Assembly (NCBI RefSeq): GCF_016805305.1
Contig: NZ_JAERQN010000002.1
Span: forward strand, 434,001-498,000
DNA: 64,000 bases
From: Falsiroseomonas ponticola
Lineage (GTDB): Bacteria > Pseudomonadota > Alphaproteobacteria > Acetobacterales > Acetobacteraceae
Direction: 5' to 3'
The position numbers were made by a program, and so were the translations under genes. The notes under the pieces were generated by a model, which ran no database searches, had not been told where the DNA came from, and was given only the letters and a program-made list of their open reading frames with translations. This document shows, piece after piece, positions 18,459-24,663 of the stretch (position 1 is its first letter; every line of letters starts with the position of its first letter).

Positions 18459-18896
18459 ATGAGTTACCTCGCCAAGCTCAACCTTACGCAGATGAAGCGC
18501 AAGAGTGCGCTGACGCCGCAGGAAGCGCGACGTGTGAAGCTGGTCGTCAAGCTGGAAGAGCAGCTCAAGCTGGCGGAAGCGCTTGCCAAGGGCGAGCGCT
18601 ACCTGGTCATCAAGCCCAGCTGGAGCCGCGACCCAGACGGCAACCGCGTGCGTGTGCAGCGGGAACGGCAGGTGCGACCCTGGTGGTGGCAGGAGGGGGA
18701 AGGTGTTGCCATGCTGGTGCGCTATGGGGCTCGAGCGCTGGAACTCAGCAAGGGCAAGCGCGCGGTGAGCATCAGCAGCCCAGCACTCCTGCCTGGTGCC
18801 ATCCTCACGCTGATCGCAGCGGTCAAGGCAGGCGAGCTGGACGCAGCCATGGATGCAGCCATCACGGAGACCAAGCGCAAGGCAGGTAAGGGGTAG
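18459..18896 (+). CDS. DUF6641 family protein
   Basis: 145 aa. Start ATG 18459 (MSYLAKLNLTQMKRKSALTPQEARRVKLVVKLEEQLKLAEALAKGERY..), with AAGGAG ten bases upstream. The order of elements (S.L.KL, R..KLV.KLEEQL.LA, V.R..QVRPWWWQ....AMLVRYGAR.LEL.KGK.A and IAAVKAGELDA) matches DUF6641, seen on plasmids and islands. Function unknown; soluble. Ends in TAG and is followed by an intrinsic terminator at 18925-18955. A diverged paralogue faces it at 17318-17773. Confidence 0.82.
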   Translation: MSYLAKLNLTQMKRKSALTPQEARRVKLVVKLEEQLKLAEALAKGERYLVIKPSWSRDPDGNRVRVQRERQVRPWWWQEGEGVAMLVRYGARALELSKGKRAVSISSPALLPGAILTLIAAVKAGELDAAMDAAITETKRKAGKG

Positions 18897-18924
18897 CGCT
18901 CTGCGTCAAATCAAATAAACCCCT

Positions 18925-18955
18925 GGCGCTGTGTGAGCGATCGCACAGCGCCTTT
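18925..18955 (+). terminator. Intrinsic terminator of the DUF6641 gene
   Basis: GGCGCTGTG (18925-18933) pairs perfectly with CACAGCGCC (18944-18952), loop of 10 bases, followed by TTT. It lies 28 bp after the stop codon. Confidence 0.75.
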
Positions 18956-18989
18956 CTCGCCTCTATCTGATCTGGTTGCGAATTCCTGA

Positions 18990-19065
18990 ATGAGGTCTAG
19001 TCTAGACCCGTTCCCAGTGCGCATGCCTGTATGAAGTCTAGTCTAGACCTAAACCCAGTGCATAT
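18990..19065. repeat. Two 35-bp direct repeats, each containing a palindrome around GTCTAGTCTAGACC
   Basis: Copies at 18990-19024 and 19031-19065 share ATGA(G/A)GTCTAGTCTAGACC, a four-base variable stretch and CCCAGTGC(G/A)(C/T)AT. The first contains the perfect 15-bp palindrome GGTCTAGTCTAGACC; the second has one changed base at the left arm. The period is 41 bp, near four helical turns. They lie at the left end of a gene-poor region. They could be operator or iteron-like protein-binding sites. Confidence 0.65.
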
Positions 19066-19774
19066 GGCATCTGTGTGCGTGATTTCAGTTCGGAATTTCT
19101 GGCTGATCTATCTGTGGGACCGCATTCGCCTTGGTCAGGCACCTGCTGACGCAGGATGCCAACTGGCTCAGACAGCTTCACGCATCCGCGTTCGCTGTCC
19201 TCGCCAGTTATTTCCCTTCATTCTTATCGATCAGGATCATGAGGCTTGATGCATGGCATCATGCGCGATTGGCTTCAAGGTGTTTGGTGGAGAGGCATTC
19301 GCTAGATCTTCAGCTCACACGACGACTGTCCGAGAAGTCGTCGTGTGAATTGAGTGGCGATTTGGATTCGCTCAGTCCCCAACCCAGTCCGTCTATTCGC
19401 AACCCGCTGTCGCGGGGTAGGCGCTGTTACGATTGCCTGCCTTTACGCTAAATGCCTGCTCATCTCGTCGCGCAGCTCACGGAGCTTACCACCGCGCGAT
19501 GTCATAGATGTGGGATTACCGTCGTCATATCCCAAGTGCCCCGATCTGGGGCTTGGCGCACATTCTTCGCCCTTCTGCACTCCCCAACGGCTACGCTCTC
19601 AAGCGGCAGTATCTGTGCAGGCACGCATCTGGGCGTGCTGACGACCAACTCGGTCGAATGTTCGCATCGCTATTTAAGTGGGAAATATAACAAATTGCAA
19701 TATTACTCAGGGACTTTTTGCGTGGCTGCCATGTGGGAAGGTTGGCGCTCGTGGCTGGATCGCATGGCGCTGCA
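19066..19774. other. Gene-poor 0.7-kb stretch
   Basis: Several short overlapping frames are open on the plus strand (for example 19131-19451 and 19452-19781). None has a ribosome site, a recognisable family or a coding-like composition. The stretch holds the perfect hairpin at 19316-19347 and an AT-rich segment near 19676-19705. It may be decayed coding sequence, a non-coding RNA locus or a recombinase/regulator landing area. Confidence 0.5.
19316..19347. other. Perfect 12-bp-stem hairpin
   Basis: CACACGACGACT (19316-19327) pairs with AGTCGTCGTGTG (19336-19347), loop GTCCGAGA. No T-run follows on either strand, so it is not a typical terminator. No gene abuts it. Confidence 0.6.
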
Positions 19775-19783
19775 TAAATAGCG
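19775..19783 (+). promoter_or_regulatory. TAAATAGCG start-proximal motif, copy 3
   Basis: GCATAAATAGCGACATG: the motif ends two bases before ATG 19786. It shares 15 bases (GCATAAATAGCGACA) with the segment before ATG 16988. Confidence 0.5.
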
Positions 19784-19785
19784 AC

Positions 19786-19902
19786 ATGATCTCCTTATCC
19801 ATGCCCACCTACACCAGCACCGCAGAGCGCGACGCAGCCATCAGAACCATGTGTGACATGATCCTGGCTTTGCTTGCCCGCAGGGCAGCTGCACAGCTCT
19901 GA
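19786..19902 (+). CDS. Very small hypothetical protein (38 aa)
   Basis: MISLSMPTYTSTAERDAAIR.. ending MILALLARRAAAQL. Support comes mainly from the conserved GCATAAATAGCGACA directly upstream, shared with the 107-aa gene at 16988, plus a similar helical ending (LARRAAA in both). The second ATG (19801, MPTYTSTAERD) is an alternative start. There is no ribosome site, consistent with a leaderless message. It could be a truncated relative of the 16988 gene. Confidence 0.4.
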   Translation: MISLSMPTYTSTAERDAAIRTMCDMILALLARRAAAQL

Positions 19903-19918
19903 TCTGCGCGATCTGCGC

Positions 19919-19937
19919 ATATATAAACTTTGTATAT
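19919..19937. promoter_or_regulatory. Island palindrome ATATATAAACTTTGTATAT upstream of the second recombinase
   Basis: One mismatch between arms; otherwise the same as 12847-12865. It lies 17 bp after the 38-aa gene and about 200 bp before the recombinase start at 20145. Confidence 0.6.
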
Positions 19938-20027
19938 TCGCACTTCGGGCTGCCAATCAGCCCAAGTGCATACCCTATGCCCTATGGTCTTGATTGCGTG
20001 ACAAAGACCACAGGAAATCGTGAAACT

Positions 20028-20142
20028 ATTAGGTTTTGCCCGAACGCATTGAGATCACTCACTTTGTGCACGTTCTGGTTCTGGTCGCGTGGCATAAACC
20101 ACATGTTTTATACGGGACGAACGAAATCATTAGGTTTTGCCC
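20028..20142. repeat. Two 14-bp direct repeats ATTAGGTTTTGCCC upstream of the second recombinase
   Basis: Identical copies at 20028-20041 and 20129-20142, 101 bp apart, each preceded by GAAATC nearby. The second ends two bases before ATG 20145. They may be recombinase-binding or autoregulatory sites. Confidence 0.55.
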
Positions 20143-20144
20143 TC

Positions 20145-20717
20145 ATGCCCCAAGCCCGCACCTTGAACCCCAAAGAGCTGCGCAAGGCGCTGGACCATGT
20201 GGCAACCCGTCCGCATGCCGCCCGCAACCGCATGGCTCTGCTGCTCACGCATTGGGCTGGCATGCGGGTGGGGGAAGTGGCTGCACTGCGCTGGTCAGAC
20301 GTGATCGCGCAGGATGGAAGCGTGAAATCCGAGATCAGGCTGCGAGCGTCACAGACCAAGGGGCAGCAGGCACGCACCGTATTCCTGAGCGACAGGCTCA
20401 GGAAAGAGCTTGCTGCCTACGCACGCAGCCAAGGCAGCCAACAACAGCCTGACCGTGCCCTGCTGCGCAGCCAGAAGCGCGATAGCTTTTCTGCCAACAC
20501 CCTCGCCCAAACCATCAACACCATCTATCGCAAGGCAGGGCTGGATGGCGCCAGCAGCCATTCTGGACGCCGCTCATTCATCACCACGCTGGCACACAAG
20601 GGGGTGGGGGTGCGGGTGTTGGCAAGCCTGGCTGGGCATCGCTCCATCAGCACCACCCAGCGCTACATTGACGTGAACGACGATCAGAAGCGTGCTGCTG
20701 TGGAGTTGGTGGGGTAA
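20145..20717 (+). CDS. Minimal (catalytic-domain-only) tyrosine recombinase
   Basis: 190-aa recombinase starting at MPQARTLNPKELRKAL; the frame is open back to 19977 but that part is not conserved-looking. All catalytic residues are present: Arg41 (MRVGEVAALRW), His139-x-x-Arg142 (HSGRRSF), His165 (LAGHRS) and Tyr174 (TQRYIDV). It lacks the usual N-terminal core-binding domain, so it resembles XerC/D-like stand-alone catalytic domains found in plasmids and integrons. It may resolve multimers or act as a directionality partner for int at 3342. The last 12 codons recur as a fragment at 21534-21569. Confidence 0.88.
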   Translation: MPQARTLNPKELRKALDHVATRPHAARNRMALLLTHWAGMRVGEVAALRWSDVIAQDGSVKSEIRLRASQTKGQQARTVFLSDRLRKELAAYARSQGSQQQPDRALLRSQKRDSFSANTLAQTINTIYRKAGLDGASSHSGRRSFITTLAHKGVGVRVLASLAGHRSISTTQRYIDVNDDQKRAAVELVG

Positions 20718-20792
20718 GCGCTGGGGGCGAGACTGCTGCGCAGCGATCCCTGGAGAACGCTGCGCAGGTTTACTGCACCACGGCTATCCGCC

Positions 20793-21362
20793 TCAGCTCA
20801 CCGCGTCCACGGTGCCGTTCAGGTTCATGATGCCTGCCACCACAGCGAGCGTCGGCTTCCTGCGCCGGACCTCGGCTGAAAAGGCGCGCAGCACGTCCGC
20901 ATGAGAAGCGGTTTCCGCGTCCCGCGTGGCGACAGCTGCATCACCGAAGGCGAGCTTGGCAGCGCCACAATCCCTATGGGTCAGCGCCACCACGCGCTTG
21001 ATGTTGTGCAGTTGGACCGTGATGTCCAAGTTGTCCCAGAACGCGGCATGCCAAGGCGCGAAGCGCTGATGCACGGCTCCAATCGGACCGCCAGCGATCA
21101 CGAACTGGCTGTATTTATCGCGCATGCCGTTGGTGGTCATGTATTGCAGGCTGTTGGTGGTGAACCGAGGATCGATGCAGTTGACCAGCATCGCCTCGTA
21201 ATCACCGCTCGCTGCAGAAGCTCGACGACCAAGCAGGGCTGTGCCCATGAAGGCGCCCGCAAAAGCGAGCATTCGGCGTCGCGCAACGCCCGAGCTGGTC
21301 TCACCACACCCGCAAGCCGCGTGATGCACGAAATGCGGATCCGTCGAGGTGCAATTCAACAT
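20793..21362 (-). CDS. Exported beta-carbonic-anhydrase-like protein
   Basis: 189 aa. ATG 21362 follows AAAGGAAAG. A twin-arginine-like leader (RRRMLAFAGAFMGTALLGRRASA, residues 28-50) suggests Tat export of a folded metalloprotein. The mature part has the zinc signature of beta-carbonic anhydrases: Cys62-x-Asp64-x-Arg66 (NCIDPRF), His129 and Cys132 (THRDCGA). The chain is shorter than many relatives, and the substrate is unproven; the reaction would be CO2 hydration. It lies between the second recombinase and a repeated fragment of that recombinase, so it looks like inserted cargo. Confidence 0.78.
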   Translation of the reverse strand: MLNCTSTDPHFVHHAACGCGETSSGVARRRMLAFAGAFMGTALLGRRASAASGDYEAMLVNCIDPRFTTNSLQYMTTNGMRDKYSQFVIAGGPIGAVHQRFAPWHAAFWDNLDITVQLHNIKRVVALTHRDCGAAKLAFGDAAVATRDAETASHADVLRAFSAEVRRRKPTLAVVAGIMNLNGTVDAVS

Positions 21363-21743
21363 GAAGCTTTCCTTTCAACTGAGGAAGACTTTCATGCACA
21401 CCACAAATCCAACAAGCACACTTATGACGATTTTAGTAGATCAGCGCGCCCATTTATGGCTATTTGGTAATATCACCAGAAATGGCTAGCGTTCGTCCGA
21501 TTGCTGGGTTCAGCCCGCCATGCCCGTCAAGGAGACCAGAAGCGTGCTGCCGTGGAACTGGTGTGGTAGCTGCGCAGGAAATTTGGGACAGCGGCGATCT
21601 TACACCGCGCTCGGACCAGCGGCGCCAACCAACTCCATCTTTGCATAACTGGCGAAAAATAGACGAGAAGTTCGGCGAACTCCTGTGAAACCATCAGAGT
21701 GCGATCGCGAGCCGAGCGCGATGGGCGAATGCAGGAGGCAGCC
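21363..21743. other. Intergenic stretch with recombinase remnant
   Basis: Between the carbonic anhydrase start and the protease start. It holds the 36-bp recombinase 3' fragment at 21534-21569 and AT-rich sequence near 21405-21480 that may include the carbonic anhydrase promoter. No intact gene was seen. Confidence 0.5.
21534..21569 (+). pseudogene. 3' remnant of a second copy of the minimal recombinase
   Basis: Encodes DQKRAAVELVW-stop, against DQKRAAVELVG-stop at the end of the recombinase 20145-20717; 30 of 36 bases match. No upstream part of the gene is found. It therefore marks a duplication or insertion/deletion event that left the carbonic anhydrase gene between two recombinase ends. 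Confidence 0.7.
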
Positions 21744-22256
21744 GTGTTCGACTACAGAACAATCCCGCCTGTGGGTCAGAATGACGAGATGGCGTGCTGG
21801 GCGGCTTGCCTGTGTTGGTGGCTGAGAGCCGTGCGCGATGGCAGACCGTCCTGGACGCAGAACCAGATCATCGTTGAGTACGACAAGCACACCGCCTCCG
21901 ATGGCGGCTTTGATCCGCTGACACTCATGGAAGTTCTTCAGAAGGACACTCGTCTGAAGATCTCGTGCGGTGTTTTCAAGTCGAGCACCTACAGATTTCG
22001 CGGTCTGCCCATCGGCGACCTTCCTGTCTTGATTGCGTATAATCATCCCCAGGCTGGCACACATATGAACGTGATTTTTGGTCAGATTGGGAGAACTGTC
22101 ACCGCAATGGAGCCGTATTTTCCCTATCCTGGCAAGAACGGCAAGCGGACAGGCACATTCATTGATCGGAGTGCGGACTTTTTCATTGAAAAGTCGCCCA
22201 ACATTATTCTCGCATGGCCCACCGTTGTGTTTCGAAGTAACAACAACGCAAACTGA
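21744..22256 (+). CDS. Papain-fold cysteine protease (peptidase C70/AvrRpt2-like)
   Basis: 170 aa from GTG 21744 (AGGAGG at 21733-21738, spacing 5); an ATG at 21729 is in frame but has no ribosome site. The start VFDYRTIPPVGQNDEMACWAACLCWW gives the papain signature Q12...C18-W-A-A. The active His is 107 (AGTHMNVIFG) and the third residue is probably Glu123 (TAMEPYF). C70-type enzymes are small secreted or effector cysteine proteases. No signal peptide is seen here. The target is unknown; toxin or effector use is inferred from relatives only. It is the last gene before the right att site. Confidence 0.75.
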   Translation: MFDYRTIPPVGQNDEMACWAACLCWWLRAVRDGRPSWTQNQIIVEYDKHTASDGGFDPLTLMEVLQKDTRLKISCGVFKSSTYRFRGLPIGDLPVLIAYNHPQAGTHMNVIFGQIGRTVTAMEPYFPYPGKNGKRTGTFIDRSADFFIEKSPNIILAWPTVVFRSNNNAN

Positions 22257-22334
22257 AGTCGCAAGCCGATCTATGAATATATGCATATGCACGCAGATCA
22301 TTGCGACACACCACCTGATGCGCAACCGTAGTGT

Positions 22335-22353
22335 GTTAGGCAGACGTTAGGCA
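22335..22353. repeat. Candidate integrase arm-type sites, right end
   Basis: GTTAGGCA at 22335-22342 and 22346-22353, three bases apart, both also preceding a G. They match the pair at the left end and lie about 60-75 bp from the right att core. Confidence 0.55.
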
Positions 22354-22411
22354 GCGGGGATCAGGGCTGATTTAACTCAATGAAAACAACGTGATAGGCA
22401 TGCACAGTGGT

Positions 22412-22430
22412 AGTACAAGCACTGCCACGG
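22412..22430. repeat. attR: 19-bp direct repeat
   Basis: AGTACAAGCACTGCCACGG, identical to 3189-3207 in secA. It marks the right boundary of the island. Confidence 0.93.
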
Positions 22431-22440
22431 CAAGGCCTGA
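22412..22440 (+). pseudogene. Displaced original 3' end of secA
   Basis: The frame TAC AAG CAC TGC CAC GGC AAG GCC TGA encodes YKHCHGKA-stop, the usual SecA C-terminus, followed by a terminator. It is no longer attached to secA. Joining 3189-3207 to this point would recreate the uninterrupted gene. Confidence 0.9.
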
Positions 22441-22467
22441 CGGCCTTCGCCCGGCGGCGATGACAGG

Positions 22468-22495
22468 GGCCCGGCGCCGATGGCGCCGGGCCTTT
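22468..22495 (+). terminator. Original secA intrinsic terminator, now beyond the island
   Basis: GGCCCGGCGCC (22468-22478), loop GAT, GGCGCCGGGCC (22482-22492), then TTT: an 11-bp perfect stem starting 27 bp after the displaced secA stop. It now terminates plus-strand transcription leaving the island. Confidence 0.88.
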
Positions 22496-22501
22496 CGTGT
22501 C

Positions 22502-23023
22502 TCAGCGCCCCCGGCGCCCCTGGCCCGGCCCGTCGCTTGGGTCGCTATCCGTCAGCCCCGTGTTCCGCCCGCGGCCATTGCCGGGACCATCGCTCGGGTC
22601 CCTGTCCGTCAGGCCCGTGCCGCGGCGCTGGCCGCGGCCATTGCCGGGGCCGTCGCTCGGGTCGCTATCCGTCAGGCCCGTGCCGCGCGGGCGGCCTCGG
22701 CCATTGCCGGGACCGTCGCTCGGGTCGCTGTCCGTCAGGCCGGTGCCGCGCGGCCGGCCGCGGCCATTGCCGGGGCCGTCGCTCGGGTCGCTGTCGGTGA
22801 TGCCGGTGCCGCGCCGCGCGCCGCGGCCATAGCCGGGGCCATCGCTCGGGTCGTTGTCGTTGATGCCGGTGTAGCGGCCCTGCACCGGCGTGGCGCCGGT
22901 CTCCGGCCCCGCCTGGCGGGCAGGCGCGGCGCCCGCGGCCCCGGCCGCCAGGCCCGGCGCCACGGCGCCCAGGCGGATGACCAGCAGGCGGCGCCCGAGG
23001 CCCTTTGGTGTGTTCTCTGTCAT
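22502..23023 (-). CDS. Tandem-repeat protein with TDSDPSDGPGNGRG units
   Basis: 173 aa from ATG 23023 (MTENTPKGLGRRLLVIRLGAVAPGLAAG..). The N-terminus has a hydrophobic Ala/Gly-rich stretch that may be a weak export signal. From about residue 50 it consists of six near-identical units of about 20 residues, R-G-T-G-(L/I)-T-D-(S/N/R)-D-P-S-D-G-P-G-N-G-R-G, rich in Asp and Gly and without hydrophobic core residues, hence disordered or ion-binding. Function unknown. It converges on the old secA terminator. It is a host gene by composition. Confidence 0.75.
   Translation of the reverse strand: MTENTPKGLGRRLLVIRLGAVAPGLAAGAAGAAPARQAGPETGATPVQGRYTGINDNDPSDGPGYGRGARRGTGITDSDPSDGPGNGRGRPRGTGLTDSDPSDGPGNGRGRPRGTGLTDSDPSDGPGNGRGQRRGTGLTDRDPSDGPGNGRGRNTGLTDSDPSDGPGQGRRGR
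22515..22875. repeat. About 60-bp coding tandem repeat, six units
   Basis: Successive units contain GGCCATTGCCGGG(A/G)CC(G/A)TCGCTCGGGTC or close variants, in frame with the 20-residue protein repeat. The near identity at the DNA level implies recent expansion or homogenisation. Confidence 0.8.
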
Positions 23024-23139
23024 GGCGAGCGGTTCCTTCCCCGCGACACCCTGCGGGCGCCGGCCTGGACGGACAAGCTCATGTGATCTTGCGATGCATG
23101 AAATCACGGCAATCTGGTTAAAATTGCGACGCGCCCGCC

Positions 23140-24633
23140 TCACACCCGCTGCAGCGGCACCCGCGTGCAGAGCCAGGCCGCCACCCCCGTCAGCAGCGCC
23201 GCCGCGCCGAACAGCGCGCGGAAGGCGTCCAGCAGCTCCGCCTGGAACAGCGCCCGCCCGGAAGGCGGCAGCCCGGCCAGCGCCGCCGCGCCCTGGTTGA
23301 CCAGCGCCACGAAGAGCCCCGCCGCATCCCCCGGCGCCACCACCAGCGCGCCGAACAGCACCGCGCCCAGCAGCGCCGTGCCCGTCGCGGCGCCCAGCGA
23401 CCGGCTGAACTGCACGGAGGCGGTGGCGCTGCCCAGCCTCTCCCGCCCCGCCGCCACCTGCACCGTCACCTGCACCATGGGGAAGGAGGATCCGAAGCCC
23501 AGCGACGCCACCGCCAGCAGCACCGCCAGCACCGGCATCGGGATCACCCCCGCGCCGATCGCGATGGCGACCAGCGCGATGGTGGCGGCGGTCAGCCCGA
23601 TGGCGGGCCACAGCAGCGTCCGCCCCGTCCGCGCCAGCCCCGCCCCCGCCATCAGCGCGCCGAAGCCGGAGCAGGCGGAAAGCGGCAGCAGCGCGAAGCC
23701 GACCTCGGAAGGGCTGAGCCCGCGCACCGTCGTCAGGTAGATCGGCAGGAAGGCGATGGCGCCGACGAAGGCGCCGTTCACCAGCCCCGTCATCAGGTTG
23801 GTGCGCCAGATCGTGGCATCGCCCAGAAGGTTGAGCGGCAGCAGCGGGTCCGGCGCCCGCCTTTCCTGCCGCAGCAGCAGCCACAGCGCGAGCCCCGCCA
23901 CCACCGCCAGCCCGCCCGCCACCAGCAGCGGCAGCGCCGCCAGCCGGCGCGCCTGGTCCAGCGCCAGCAGCGCGGGGGCGACGAAGAGGCTGAACAGGAC
24001 CAGGCCCCACCAGTCGAAGGCGAAGCCGCGCGGCGATCCCCTGGCCGTGTTCGTCAGCCGCGTCACCGCCAGCCAGGCCGCCAGCAGCGCGAGGGGCAGC
24101 TGCAGCATGAAGACGCTGCGCCAGCCGAACTGCCCCGTCAGGAAGCCGCCCAGCACCGGGCCCAGCGCGCTGGCGCCGGTGAAGACCGCCGCGATCCAGG
24201 CCTGGAAGCGCCCGCGTTCGCGCGGCGGCACCACCTCCGCGATCAGCGCGACGGAGAGGCTGATAAGGCCACCACCCCCGAAGCCCTGCACCACCCGCGC
24301 CAGGGCCAGCCAGGCGAGCGAGGGCGCGGCCGCGCAGGCGGTGGCGCCAAGCGCGTAGAAGCCGAGCGCCACCAGCAGCATCCGCCGGCGCCCGAAGGCA
24401 TCGCCGAGCCGCCCATAGACCGGCGCCGCCACCGTATTGGCGACGAGATACAGCACGACGATCCAGGAGACGCGCTCCACCTCGCCCAGGCTGCGCGCGA
24501 TGGCGGGCAGCGCGGCGGCGACCAGCGTCTGGTCCAGCGCCGCGCCGAACATGGCCAGCGCCACGGCGGGGAAGAGGCGGAAGAAAAGCCGTTTCAGCTC
24601 GGCGGGCGGGATCGGCGCATCGGCAGGGGGCAT
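23140..24633 (-). CDS. MFS drug:H+ antiporter, DHA2 (EmrB/QacA) type
   Basis: 497-aa inner-membrane transporter with about 14 hydrophobic segments. The N-terminal domain holds FGAALDQTLVAAALPAIARSLGEVERVSWIVVLYLVANTV, the DHA2 motif with Asp and the 'W..YL' segment, then GRLGDAFGRRRM (motif A, G.L.D..GRR..) and RVVQGFGGGGL (motif B/C region). It probably exports drugs or metabolites by proton antiport. It stands alone; 116 bp separate it from the repeat protein and 30 bp from accA upstream. No regulator is adjacent. Confidence 0.9.
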   Translation of the reverse strand: MPPADAPIPPAELKRLFFRLFPAVALAMFGAALDQTLVAAALPAIARSLGEVERVSWIVVLYLVANTVAAPVYGRLGDAFGRRRMLLVALGFYALGATACAAAPSLAWLALARVVQGFGGGGLISLSVALIAEVVPPRERGRFQAWIAAVFTGASALGPVLGGFLTGQFGWRSVFMLQLPLALLAAWLAVTRLTNTARGSPRGFAFDWWGLVLFSLFVAPALLALDQARRLAALPLLVAGGLAVVAGLALWLLLRQERRAPDPLLPLNLLGDATIWRTNLMTGLVNGAFVGAIAFLPIYLTTVRGLSPSEVGFALLPLSACSGFGALMAGAGLARTGRTLLWPAIGLTAATIALVAIAIGAGVIPMPVLAVLLAVASLGFGSSFPMVQVTVQVAAGRERLGSATASVQFSRSLGAATGTALLGAVLFGALVVAPGDAAGLFVALVNQGAAALAGLPPSGRALFQAELLDAFRALFGAAALLTGVAAWLCTRVPLQRV

Positions 24634-24663
24634 GCGGCCGGGATCATCCCACGGCCATCCCCG

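Noticed and set aside
19131..19781. Short plus-strand frames in the gene-poor stretch as genes
   Set aside because: They overlap one another in different frames, lack ribosome sites and show no recognisable domain.
3218..22411. Complete prophage or conjugative element
   Set aside because: No capsid, tail, lysis, replication initiation, relaxase or type IV secretion genes were recognised.
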